NCBI GenBank assembly: GCA_964036195.1
Contig: OZ038455.1
Location: 6,093,855 to 6,157,854 of the forward strand
Direction: 5' to 3'
Length of the DNA stretch: 64,000 nt
From: Sphaerolaimus hirsutus
Taxonomy: Eukaryota; Nematoda; Chromadorea; Monhysterida; Sphaerolaimidae
In this document: positions 11,801 through 22,204 of the stretch, one piece after another
Layout: the number at the start of each line of letters is the position of its first letter
Numbering within the stretch: position 1 is the stretch's first letter
The notes under the pieces: model-generated
Databases searched by the model: none
What the model saw: only the letters and a program-made list of their open reading frames with translations
Told to the model about the DNA's origin: nothing
Translations under genes and position numbers: made by a program

Positions 11801-12122
11801 AGAATCACAACCACATTTCGACCCTGTCGTTCAACTCCGTGGGGGAGTGCTAATACACAATTCAAATCCGTTGCAGAGGTATTTTTATTAATAAATGAGT
11901 GTAAAGATATAAAATTCCATCAGTTTTCATTCTTTCTGTACTCAGATCCCGCTGGGGGACAGTCATCTTTTCGACCTGTTTAAAGGCAAATTCCAAGATC
12001 AATTTGCTGAAGCGCTTGTTGAGGCTGAACAAAAGAAAAAAGAATACGAGGATAAGCTCATCGCTCAACAACAACGCTACCAACAATCTCGTTATGGATA
12101 CAAATCTAACTCTTACATGTGA
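8819..12122 (+). CDS. spliced 241-aa Polinton protein, charged, unknown function
   Basis: Exons 8819-9020, 11463-11710, 11780-11878 and 11946-12122 join in phase to 242 codons with TGA. The N-terminus is Lys/Arg-rich then strongly acidic (DSDEDFEE), then basic again (KKEIPPKPKRMKAA). The middle is Gln/Glu-rich, and the C-terminus is a probable helix (EALVEAEQKKKEYEDKLIA) ending QSRYGYKSNSYM. No signal peptide or anchor is present. A core or DNA-binding virion protein, or a polymerase-associated factor, would fit the charge and position next to the polymerase gene, but no homologue is recognised. The first intron is 2.4 kb because of inserted repeats, while the other two are about 68 nt. AATAAA occurs at 12274-12279. 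The second intron also contains other AG choices, so the 11780 acceptor rests on frame continuity. Confidence 0.7.
9199..9377 (+). repeat. two direct copies of a ~77-bp unit
   Basis: Copies start at about 9199 and 9300, both with CAATTCTGGGTCAAACGTTT followed by TGTACGGTAGCAATTTAGCTT; the period is about 101 bp. It lies inside the long first intron of the 241-aa gene. Confidence 0.8.
9890..11260. mobile_element. nested short inverted-repeat elements in an intron
   Basis: Several inverted and direct copies of units with CACCACATAGTAAATG, ACGCGCCCTTTTTGCGC and AATTTCTGGCCTAAAATTTT. Two tandem copies lie at about 10,670-10,800 and 10,800-10,940, and an inverted copy at about 11,080-11,200. Same family as the foldbacks at 4.7-5.4 kb and 22.2 kb. 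No protein-coding content was seen. Confidence 0.7.
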
Positions 12123-12406
12123 TTTTAGGCATTCTAGAGCACTTTCAGACTTCCAGCAGTTTTTAAGTAACTATAATGTTATTTCATTATGTAAATTCCT
12201 ATTTTGCAAATTCCTATTTGGTCTAAGAAATTATCAGTGATTTATAATTATGGTGATTTCTCTAGAAATATGCAATAAAATAAAAAGACATATATTTATA
12301 CATGTTTGTGAGTAAAGGGTTTCAATACAACCCCTGGTTTATTACCATACTTGAAATATATCTTGAACATAAATATATAGTTCTAGATTTCTACTATCGA
12401 CTCAGA

Positions 12407-15400
12407 ATGGTCACTTACCTTTGTGAAGTCTGTGGTGAAAAATACCATGTGCTAAATATGATCTACAGACACATGGAGAAAAATCATGAAACAAAAAAGA
12501 ACAACATTGTTTGCGACAAGAAAGACCCTCTGATATTTAAATATAAACCGGTTATTTTTTGATGTTTTTAAATGTTGTTTCTATTCTTTGATTTCAATAT
12601 AATTTTTGGGTATTTTTTTATACAGTCAAATTTGAAGACTTCTAGCAGTATTCATTATCTGAATTTCACACATCGTTTGTATCTACAGAAACCAATTGAA
12701 GCAAAGGAAAACAAAAATTTAAAAAATGATACAAATGTTGTTCTAGAAGAATTATTGGAGCGCACCAATGTAATCGAGAGAATGGTTAGTTCTTTCGGTA
12801 TCTGCATTTTTATTTTTATAATGTTTTTAATTGTTCACTCTTTTTTAGGTCGAAGAAATTATGCATATGGAGAGACAACTTTATGCAAAACTTTTCGAGG
12901 ATTTACCTTCAACTGAACATGACACATCTTCAAATTCAGGGGGTCTAGTAGCACGCAAACATCTCTCGCCAGCTAAAAAAATGAAAAAACAAGAAAGTGA
13001 AATTGATGAGCAAGATCAAAGTGACATTGAGAGTAAGTTTGTGTCTTCAAAAATTAAAAATATAATTGGTTATGGGTTACCTCCTCCTTTATTGGCTAAA
13101 AGGTTTTTGAAACAAGAAATCAAAGCATCTTTCGTGGGTGAAAATGCATTTCTTAAACAACTTTACGAAACTGAGTATAAACCTAGACTTTTGGTATATA
13201 GAAAAGGCACAAGAATTGAATACAGATTCCCTATTTTCTTGCGCAGCAATCTAAAAATCCTACTTAACACTGAAATGCAGCAGTTTCTTCATTCGTATCC
13301 TAAGATTTATCGAGTAAAAGTACAATTGAGTTTTATAGTCTTTGAAATTGATCAACCTGAAAATCATCGTTTTTTTAGACCTAGTTTTAACACACAAATA
13401 AGCGATGGTGTCTTAAATGAAGAGTTTTATTCAAAATTTAATGAGGATATTATTCCATTGCTTAATGGCGAGGTTGAAACTTATTGCAGTTACATAAATG
13501 ATATGTTTAGTTCCGGAATGTCTTACAAAAGTGTTCCATTTTCGATTAGTTATATTGGTCTTGTTTTATGAATGTTTCATAAATGTTACAGCTGATACAA
13601 TTTTCGGAGGTGTGAAATCATTCATGCGGCTTATACGCCGAATGAAAATTGAACAAGAAGTGCAACTGGAAATGACTACTTTGCTTGCCCTTTGTTTTGC
13701 TAACAAGTTGAAAACCAATAAAAACACTATCAAAAAACTTTTTCACATGTCGGATGTAAAAAAATTCTCTAGAAAATTTCTTGAATGGTGTGCAAAAAAA
13801 TTTAACTGTGCACTGAAAGTGTTTGAAGGCGGATTTGTAGAAAAAATATACTATGAATCCCCTCCAGACAAATTAGGCAAAAAACAAATATTTCTGCTCC
13901 TACTGAGAAAAAAAGAGGAATGCCTACTAGTAGAGAATTTCCAAAACTTTAGATCTATTTATCAATGTAAAAAATGTTATCAAATATTAACGACACAAAA
14001 TTCATATTATAAACATAATAAATTATTTTGTCCACTTTCTGAAGTGAAAAAAAGAAAAATGAAACGATCACAAAAGATTTTTGAAATTTCAGAAAATGGG
14101 CAGAAAAGAGTAGTAACCTATGAGTATGCGTCAGGAAGATGGAAAATGAAACCGACTTTAATAGATAGACTCACTGAATTTCTAGGTCATGAGTTACCGG
14201 ATATTCAAGATGAAAATGTTGATATTAAAAATTTATCCCCGTTACTTCGTGCGATTTTGAACTTGGATTTTTTTTGCACATTTGATATCGAAGCTACCTC
14301 GGCTCAAACAAATCTACCAGTTGATACGAAAAATATGCACTTTTTAGGCAGACATATTCCGCTAATCATTACAATTGCAAATGCTGCTACATTAGAAGTC
14401 ACTGGTTTTTTTATTCATTCTCATAAGGAAACTAAAAATGTTCTCAAAGACTTTGTACTTTTCTGTTTAGAAATTTGTGAACATTTTAAAATTTTAAAAA
14501 CTCGCGCTTTACTACCTGTTATTTCTTTGATTGAATCAAAATTATCTTCAACTCACAATGGTTATGAGAGACAGAAAATACTAAAGCTAAAAACTTTACT
14601 ACAGGAACATATTGAAACAATGCCGATTTTTGGATTTAATAGCGGACGTTATGATTTAAAGATTTTGTGTAATGCTGGTTTAATTGAGATATTATACGAA
14701 TGTGATGTGGACAGTCAAAATAGAAATGTTATGCCAACCACAATTAAAAAAATGGAACGATATTTAATTTTACGCAGTTGTCACCTGTTATTTACAGACA
14801 CATTAAATTTCGAAAGTGTCTCATCTAAATTATCTGAGTTACTTCGTCAAACTTTCCCGAATGACACAAGTTTACATAAACTATATTTACCTTATAGTGT
14901 TTTAAAAAAAGGTTTTCAGTGTTTTGTTGCTAGTATACCAGATTATGACTCTTTTGAAGATGATATGTGCTATTGCAACTCTTTAAATTTAGAATTTATG
15001 GAATACCAACAATGTATAAAGAATTATAAAATGTCTAAAGAGGAAGCTCTAGAGCATCTAAATATCAAACAACCTCCTTTGTCTGGAATGGAAAAGTATT
15101 TAGAGATAAAAAAATATTGGGAATCAAAAGGCTTTCAAAATTTTGGTAAGTGTTAATTCAGCATGGAAATTTTTTATTTTTGTTTAATATTTTTCATATT
15201 TCCAGGCGATATTCTCTGGGACTACTGCGTTGCTGATGTTCGACCCTTAATCAAATTTCTTCAAAAACGAATCATTTCATACTATATTATTGGAAAACAG
15301 CATCTGCACAGTTTTATAAGTATAAGCTCCTTTGCATTCTATTTAAGCTTCAAACAAGTACTGCAAGAACCAGCTCAACTTTTTTTCATCCCCGCTGAAC

Positions 15401-16619
15401 CACTCTATAATAAAATTAGAGATGCTATTTGCGGAGGTATGGTATTAGTAGTCTGTAAACATATTGAACTGGGGACTACAAAAATTCGAGAATATAAATT
15501 TGGAAATGAAGCTAAAACAGCGAAATCAATTTATGCATTTGACGCAAACAGTCAATATCCAAGTATGATGGTAAGTTTTCATGTTTTACCCTAAATATAA
15601 ATTAGATACCTGTACTTTCAAATTATTTTTCAGATGCAAGAAATGATGGTGGGCCCTCCTCTATATCGATGTGCTAATGTATGTTCTTTTTCCACAGAAA
15701 TGTTTTTATCTCACTCAATACCAAATTTTTAGGATGGGTTTAAAGCCGATTTCCTTGAGCGACATAAAATTTCCCCCCTACGATTCACTGAATATGTAAA
15801 AGTCTCGGAAAATGCTATTTATATGAATACTCTAGCAAATAAAGGTGAAATTCGAATTTTTTTGGAGGAAACTAATGAAATCTATTCTCTGGATGGTTAT
15901 GGCGTCAAATGGGAAAATGGACTACAAACTCCAGTTGTGGTTGAATTTATGGAGGTAAACTACTTTTTACAAGAACTTTTTACATGAATAAAACACCCCT
16001 TATATTTCAGTGTATGGGATCTCATGGTTTTTGTCTCACAAAGTACTGCTTGCACAAAAAACATTGGCATGAACAGGATAAAAAGTTTATTAATGGTCTT
16101 TCACATGCCGAAAATCGTGCTAACACATTGATTAGAATTCAAAATTTATCTAAAATTTATGGACATAATTTTAAATGGATTTGGGGATGCGAATGGTTTT
16201 ATTTGGAAAAACATAATGACTTAGCCCGAAGTATTGTAAAGCACTTCACTATCGGCCCCGCTTTTGAAGCAGAAAGAACTTACACTGAAAAAGAAATCAT
16301 TGCTGAAATATTAGAGGGTAAAATGGATGGATTTGTTGTAACTTCAGCAGTTGTCCGAACGAGATCAAGAGAAAAGTTTGCGGACTACCCCCCAATTGTA
16401 AAAAAGGCCGAAATTACATTTGATATGTTAAGCCCATTGATGAAGAAATATGTGGAAAAATATGATTTGATGAAAGGGAGTAAAAAGAGAGTTGTGAATG
16501 TTGCTGGCTACTACGTTGAATCAAAATTATTTACAACTGAAGAAATGAGAATTCTAGCTACAAACTATGACACTAAATTTTATAATGTCACTGAAATATA
16601 TCAGTTCAAAATGAGTGCT
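12407..16619 (+). CDS. protein-primed DNA polymerase B of Polinton, 3' truncated
   Basis: Exons 12407-12550, 12626-12784, 12849-13557, 13592-15145, 15206-15570, 15634-15678, 15733-15954 and 16011-16619 stay in phase for about 1,269 residues. The N-terminus has a C2H2 finger (CEVCGEKY..H..H, residues about 6-25), and a second Cys/His cluster (CKKCYQIL..H..C) lies before the exonuclease. All three exonuclease motifs are present: FDIEAT (D569/E571), GFNSGRYD (about N687/D691) and DYCVADV (Y862/D866). Polymerase motif A is DANSQYPSMM (D968). Motif B (the KxxxNSxYG type) and motif C (DTD type) are absent: coding ends at 16,619, where 56 bp of unrelated sequence begins. The product could therefore retain 3'-5' exonuclease but not polymerisation. 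It converges on the ATPase, which is cut by the same event. Confidence 0.9.
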
Positions 16620-16675
16620 GTTAAATATATTTTTTACCAGCGAATTTTAAAAAAGTGTCTTATATCGTTTTTGTT
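16620..16675 (+). repeat. 56-bp filler at deletion junction (copy of 2702-2757)
   Basis: Identical, same orientation, to the sequence at the start of the spike-gene intron. It separates the last polymerase codon with family character from the last ATPase codon. Confidence 0.9.
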
Positions 16676-17163
16676 AAAAAACAGGAAAGTGACTCATGAT
16701 GACTAATCCGTTCAAAAACATCCCTAATAGAAGAATGTACATTTTTTGATGTTCTAAGAAGAGAAGCCATATCTTCGATAACACATAAAATATCTTCTGA
16801 TGATTTTCGCATCACAGTCCAGGTGAAATCACTCAATTTCCAATCAGGGTCGTATCCTACTTCCTTCTCAAAATGTGGAATAATATGTGTTATTTCTCTC
16901 GAATATTTATCAATTGTCTCGTCATCTTGAGAAAATAGAATAACCCCTAGTAATTTTCTGTCTGGCCGTATTTTAGTCCAATTTTTTATAAAATTTATAA
17001 TAGTTGTTGTTTTACCACTGCTACTAGACCCAAGAAAAATACCAGTGAAGTAGTTTTTACCGCTGTTGTGCAAACTCATTAATTTTGTGTATGCCGAAGG
17101 ATGCTTCTCCTGCTTCTCTTCCAGGTCAAAAAAATTTTTCATTTTATCAAGTTGTTTTTCCAT
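16660..17163 (-). CDS. A32-like packaging ATPase, C-terminally truncated
   Basis: FtsK/HerA-type genome-packaging ATPase of the Polinton/adenovirus-like lineage. Walker A is GSSSSGKT (45-52), Walker B is ILCVIED (125-131), and the SHH motif is at 154-156 (ISHHESLS). Family-like sequence stops at residue 160 (16,684). The last seven residues come from the 56-bp filler and lead to a stop at 16,660-16,662. The region downstream of the SHH motif, including the arginine-finger part expected in a roughly 220-250-residue protein, is lost. The ATG at 17,163 follows the protease stop by 8 nt on the same strand. Intronless as far as it goes. Confidence 0.85.
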   Translation of the reverse strand: MEKQLDKMKNFFDLEEKQEKHPSAYTKLMSLHNSGKNYFTGIFLGSSSSGKTTTIINFIKNWTKIRPDRKLLGVILFSQDDETIDKYSREITHIIPHFEKEVGYDPDWKLSDFTWTVMRKSSEDILCVIEDMASLLRTSKNVHSSIRDVFERISHHESLSCFLTKTI

Positions 17164-17171
17164 AGTTTTTA

Positions 17172-17630
17172 TTATTTGAGTAAAAATGATTTTTTAAACC
17201 AAGTAGTTACTAATTTCTCATTTAAATGTAAATTTGAACTGAATAACCCCTTTATATAAGCCCAATTTCTATTTTTTACATAATGAAAAACGCAAAACAA
17301 ACAAAAAATAGCACAATCGGTATTTCTTTGTGACTGTACGGGGGTTGTTAACATAAAAAGGTTAAGGGTATACATATTTAAAAACTCTCTCAACATCGGA
17401 TACTTTTCTATACTTTCCCCTAAACTATTAAAATATATCACAATAGGGGGGTTCAACGAATAATCTATAATACTCACAGAAAAGTGATTATGTTCTATGA
17501 TAAAAAAAATATTTAAATCATTAAGATTTAATACAACTTTTTTATTTACATCATATGTAGTATAAATTCCACGGTAGAATTTACCTAAATTTGAATTTAT
17601 CATTGTATGATGGAGTTCTTGAACCTCCAT
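17172..17630 (-). CDS. adenain/Ulp1-type cysteine protease
   Basis: 152-residue single-exon protein matching the Polinton maturation protease (C5/C48 class). The catalytic order is His49 (HNHFSVSIID), Asn68 (YFNSLGES), Gln99/Gln101 (VQSQRNTDC) and Cys106 (DCAIFCLFC). In adenovirus the equivalent enzyme cleaves capsid precursors. Length is a little short of adenain but all catalytic elements are present, so this gene looks intact. It lies between the major capsid gene (stop 17,746) and the ATPase (8 nt gap). Confidence 0.88.
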   Translation of the reverse strand: MEVQELHHTMINSNLGKFYRGIYTTYDVNKKVVLNLNDLNIFFIIEHNHFSVSIIDYSLNPPIVIYFNSLGESIEKYPMLREFLNMYTLNLFMLTTPVQSQRNTDCAIFCLFCVFHYVKNRNWAYIKGLFSSNLHLNEKLVTTWFKKSFLLK

Positions 17631-17745
17631 TATCCAGAACCTTGAGCCAACAGACTTGATTGATGAACGTTTCTGAAGTATTAAGATTTTTTAAAAAAAA
17701 TTTAAATGTTTTTAAAAAATTTAAAAAAAATTTTTTGATTTTAAT

Positions 17746-19485
17746 TTACCTATGTATGTCGACCGTTAGTATTTCTTGCTGTATACAAATACAGTATAAA
17801 TGGTATGTTTTAGTTAGTGGTGTTTTTAATTCAATTTTCACTCTAGTATTACCTGAAAAGAAAAATTTTGTTTTTTTCAAATTTTGAAAAAAATTAGTGA
17901 AAAAAAAACGAAACCTGTATCAGTGGGTACATTAGCACTTGAATTATTTATCCCATGTGCATTAAAAATAAATGGTAAAATTGTTGCATTAACAGCAAAA
18001 TCTTTTAGAGTTGTAATAGATGATACATTATTATTGAAAGCGCCTTGAAGCTCCAGAAACTTTGTATACATATACTGTATAATCATTGGTTCTGAAGTTC
18101 TTTCAGGTAAGCTTGTAATAAATGGATTCGTAGGAACCCTATCAGTTGCTTCAAAAGAGGCCTGACTTGAAACCACACTTAAGTTTGAATACTTATGAGG
18201 GTTCTTATTGTATTCCCCGCGGTCACGATCACTCTCAATAAAAAAAACAGCCAGAGCATCTGGTCTTATTCCACTCACTACTTGTGTGTCAATTTGACTA
18301 ATTCCGGGTGACAATGAAATTGGTCCTAGGATTTTGAGTCCTAAAATGAGAAAAAATAAATATTTATAAACAAAAATAAAAAAATGAAAAAATAAAATAA
18401 CCTTTATACGAATAGTTCACAACGTTAGTGATGTTATACTTTGTGAATATGGCTTGGGATAATTCTGGTTGCAAACTATACCTTTCAATCAATAAATCAG
18501 TTTCCAAAAATTTTATTTTTGGCGAAATACTTGTATCGCTAGTACAGATCATTCTTTGATTAGAGGCCCATCTAATTTCAATACTAACTTTTAACCCAGG
18601 TACCAATAATTTTCTGAAATTTTATCATTTTTTTAGTTTCAAAAACTTGAAAATGTTTTACATTTTTTTAAACCTTTGGAAAGTCAATGGCCATAGAAGT
18701 CTTGAAATTGTCTCTTGAGGAATTGATCCATCTTCATTAAACATAATTAAATGTCTATAAGCAAAACCCAAATTCAAATCATCTGGGTTGCGTTTTTAAG
18801 TGTTTAGAGGATTATTATATTAAAAAAACTAAAAAACTATACCATTCAAATCATAATTCCCAACATCTTTTGCATAAATTCCTGTTTCTTTGTGAAAGTT
18901 TTCTAGAAAATAAAAATATTTTTTTGTTTTTTTCACTAAAAACATAAAGAAAAAATATACGTAAATTCTCTTTTGAATGCCCGAATGTGGTAGCAAAATA
19001 CCCCAGTTGCGAATAAGACCCCTCATATCCACAAACAATTCTATCCGAAACCTTTACAATCAAATCAGCGATAATTGATTGAGGAAATGCATTTGCAATT
19101 GCAACTTTTTTGTCTGCCGTCAAGCGTTCTCCATTTTCATCCACTAGCAAAAATTTTAGATACAATAAAAAATTTGCGCTTGTGAAAAGTGTATGGCTCT
19201 GAAAAAATCCGAGACTTTTGAGTTATATGGAAGCTTTACTAAGTATTTTAAAAATATACACTCACCACTGGAATGTCAAAAGTAATAAATGTTGGTGTAG
19301 TAACACTAGGTTTTATAGTATAATCGATTTTTTCGCTTACTTCATAAATAGTTGGGATCTCGGCAAATAAATCACATCTGAAATTTTTCGAAAAAAAATG
19401 CAATCTTATTTTTTACTAAAAATAAATAAAATTACCGGCTGTCAAGTAAATTAGGTGTTTGTTTCGGGATTATACGGGTATCCAT
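17746..19485 (-). CDS. Polinton major capsid protein (double jelly-roll type)
   Basis: Eight exons on the minus strand (19485-19436, 19377-19266, 19198-18961, 18902-18843, 18782-18674, 18613-18402, 18340-17915, 17852-17746) join in phase to 438 codons with TAA. Features fitting a Polinton capsid protein are position between protease and minor capsid gene, length of 437 residues, all-beta character, and segments such as LLWPLTFQRK, YNITNVVNYSYKG and the terminal strand KTPLTKTYHLYCIC. No signal peptide or anchor. The ATG overlaps the stop of the upstream AT-hook gene (TAATG). Fold assignment is by context and composition rather than by a hallmark motif; no break is seen. Confidence 0.78.
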
Positions 19486-20063
19486 TATTTCTTAGTCTTA
19501 CGTTTTTTTATTTCAGCAGAAGTATCACTGGGAATAGAAGATACTTCGGAAGATGAAAAACTTTCTTCAACTGATTTTGAAATATTCGGCTCTTCTGGTT
19601 TATATACAATATCACTTTTGGTATCACGCTTACGAGGTCTTCCTTTTGTTTTATTTACATATGAATCACCTCTAAATGTTATCACATCTCTTGAGTCCAC
19701 TTTGTCTGGTTTCATTTGCCCGCTGATCATCCCCCTCAAAGTATGAACTCCAGCAACATTTTGACCGTAAATAGCATCAGCTGTGTAGTTCCTGTTTGTT
19801 TGAAGCAAATAAAAACATGGTTAAACAAATAAAATAGTTTATATATGACACCTTGCTTGAATTTTCGATACCTCCATTTTTGACTTCTGATACCAAGGGG
19901 CTACATGAAGTCCAAACCGATCAGCTGGCGAAGCCATCTGTTTGTTCAAACTTATTAAAATAACTAAAAACTGAAAATAGTAAAAAGTACACACCAAACC
20001 AATCAAGCCTGGTTGCGAGGGCTCAAGAAATGCCGGTGATAAAATGTAATCTTGATCTGCCAT
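19485..20063 (-). CDS. small basic AT-hook protein of the capsid block
   Basis: Three exons (20063-19995, 19937-19852, 19791-19485) give 153 residues. The N-terminus (MADQDYILSPAFLEPS) is followed by a Gly/Ser-poor middle and then a basic motif KGRPRKR that fits an AT-hook core (GRP flanked by basic residues). A Ser/Glu-rich acidic stretch and a Lys-rich end (EIKKRKTKK) follow. It starts 7 nt after the penton-like gene stop, and its TAA overlaps the capsid ATG. A role as a DNA-condensing core protein or pVI-like minor capsid protein is inferred from charge and location; no family was recognised. Confidence 0.7.
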
Positions 20064-20070
20064 TTTTTTA

Positions 20071-21033
20071 TTAAACCTCAAGAAATTCTAGAACAATAAA
20101 CCCAATTGGAGGTCTTTTATATATAGATAAACTGTTATCTAATGAAATAGGTTTGCCTAGTTCTGAAAAAAATTCAAAAATAAGAACATATAATGGTAAA
20201 CAACGGGTATCTAAATACCGAACGGCACTAGGTAAAACATAATCACGTGAGGGAAATGCAATAGTTTTTTCTATTGACAACAATTCAATTTCAGCTGGCT
20301 TATTTGATGAGTCAATCTTTGAGACGGTCCCTCTTATTATATTACTCTTACTTGGAGAAACAATTCTTGGTATAATTGCCATTAGCGGTTCGTAACTATT
20401 ATGTACACGAGTATTTTCACAAATATTTGAATGAATTTTTAACCAATGATAACCATACTCTACATCAGGGTTCGATATGGAAAAAAATTCATTATAACCC
20501 ACTTTAAATCCTTCCCAATTAAACTTTATTTCACTTAGAAAACCAAACTTTTTCTTTAATATAGGACTAAAAGTAATACCTATACTTAAATTACGTTTTA
20601 ACGGACGTCTCTCTAACTCTGGTGCTCTAATATAAAAATGTACACCATCCTCTTTCCATCTAATATCAAAATAACAAGTAATTTTTGAACTCTCAACACC
20701 ATTTTGCCAGTAAAATTGAGTAAAAGATGATGTATTAAAAAGTGCATTTACCTCATTTTTAAAATCGTCCATAGAGAAAACATCAGTATTCAAAAAATTA
20801 AAAACCCTGGTATCTTCAAAAAAACCATCCTTATATAATTTCAATACAATAAAAGCATCGTCATCTTCAATTAAAGAGAAAAATGGCGAAAAATAAAAAT
20901 GTTTTATAGCTACTTTCCATTGTTTTTCGGGGTTTAGAATAAAAGGAGGTGTTAAATTAAATTTACAGACAGTTTCCTTTTTTTCCCATATACATTTAGA
21001 AAGGTCAACAATAAGTTCATGTGAACTAGCCAT
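20071..21033 (-). CDS. penton-like minor capsid protein
   Basis: 320-residue intronless protein. Its N-terminal third has the pattern seen in Polinton minor capsid (single jelly-roll, penton) proteins: FNLTPPFILNPEKQWKVAIK, i.e. a strand, a Trp, then Val-Ala-hydrophobic. Further beta-rich segments follow, and a C-terminal stretch (LYVLIFEFF, then ISLDNSLSIYKRPP). Start chosen at 21,033 (MASSHELIV), 11 nt after the integrase stop; an upstream in-frame ATG at 21,048 would overlap the integrase end. Vertices of Polinton-like capsids are built from this protein; assignment rests on gene order and weak sequence pattern. Confidence 0.72.
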   Translation of the reverse strand: MASSHELIVDLSKCIWEKKETVCKFNLTPPFILNPEKQWKVAIKHFYFSPFFSLIEDDDAFIVLKLYKDGFFEDTRVFNFLNTDVFSMDDFKNEVNALFNTSSFTQFYWQNGVESSKITCYFDIRWKEDGVHFYIRAPELERRPLKRNLSIGITFSPILKKKFGFLSEIKFNWEGFKVGYNEFFSISNPDVEYGYHWLKIHSNICENTRVHNSYEPLMAIIPRIVSPSKSNIIRGTVSKIDSSNKPAEIELLSIEKTIAFPSRDYVLPSAVRYLDTRCLPLYVLIFEFFSELGKPISLDNSLSIYKRPPIGFIVLEFLEV

Positions 21034-21044
21034 CTTTTTCTTAA

Positions 21045-22160
21045 TCAAGATGTTGCAAGAATTAGTCTATTTTCTTGAAAATAGCCTACTAAATTTAACC
21101 CAGAAGAAATGCTCTTTAATTGATAACTATGTAATGGTTCAGTATCAATTACTTTTATAATAACACACGGATCGCTCATATATCTGGGTTCTCCTGCCTT
21201 TCGAAATTTATCAGCATCCAAGTTTTCTCTAATGTAAACCCGTTCGCCCACGTGAAATTTCGGTGGGTAATAACTCTTTTTCAAGTTTTGGACATCACGA
21301 ATTTGTTTAGCAATACCAAAATGTTCTTGCACTACCAAATAATTTGACCGATTAACCTGGGTATAAGTGTTACAAAATATTTTTTATTTCAAACAATATC
21401 TTAAAAATAGTTTTAACCTCAATTGGACTCAAAAATCCCAATGCTGGTCTTTTTTCGTTATTGTAACTCTCGACAACTTTAAATACAGCATTGATCAAAG
21501 AAGTGGTTGGATTTGTATTTAAATACCTCGAAACTCGGATTCGTATAATTCGAATCATTTTTTCTGCCTATAAAACAAACAAAAACATGAATCATACTAG
21601 TTTTTAATCAAAAGAAAAAAAATTACCTGCACTGTTTTATGTTGTGAATAAACACTTGTAAAACTATGTTTTAAATTCATTCTTCCAATTTCTTCGTGAA
21701 AAACTCCCAAAAACTCTTTTCCATTATCCGTTAAAACAGTATATACGGGCGTTTGAAAGTGCTTTAAACAATTATAAAAAGCACGAAATACATTTTTTGA
21801 TGTTATAGCATTTAACGCTGAAACTGCCGTAAACCCTGTTAAACATTCGACGGTAATCAGCATATATTTTTGAGTTGACGCCTTTTTAAAACGAGTTAGA
21901 TACATTATATCAGCCGCTACAGTCCCCACTGAGGGAATCAAATGTCTAGATGCTATTCCTTTTTTTATTGGAGTTTCTGGTAAATACTTATTCAATAAAT
22001 ATCCATGTTGTTTATTTAACCACTGTTGAACATCTGGAAGAGTTACTCTATAGCCCTTATCCTGTGCTGCTCTCCACAACTGTTTTGCACTTGCAAATGC
22101 TCCAGGGTGACCAGCATTTGTCCATATTCCAGTCAAAATATCTGATGTCTCTTCATTCAT
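21045..22160 (-). CDS. Polinton retroviral-type DDE integrase
   Basis: Three exons (22160-21627, 21567-21418, 21356-21045) give 331 residues. The N-terminal region (GHPGAFASAKQLWRAAQDKG, then VQQWLNKQHGY) is typical of Polinton integrases. The catalytic core has D84 (AADIMYL), D145 (LTDNGKEF) and E180 (QAEKMI), the last two separated by 34 residues, as in retroviral integrases. The first intron falls two codons before the catalytic Glu. The C-terminal SH3/chromo-like part (YYPPKFHVGERVYIREN) ends with LILATS. Start placed at the ATG at 22,160; longer non-ATG extension is unlikely. It inserts the element into host DNA. All key residues are present. Confidence 0.93.
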
Positions 22161-22204
22161 TATTTTTAACAGTGATAATGACACAGTAATTAAGTAGGAA
22201 GGGT

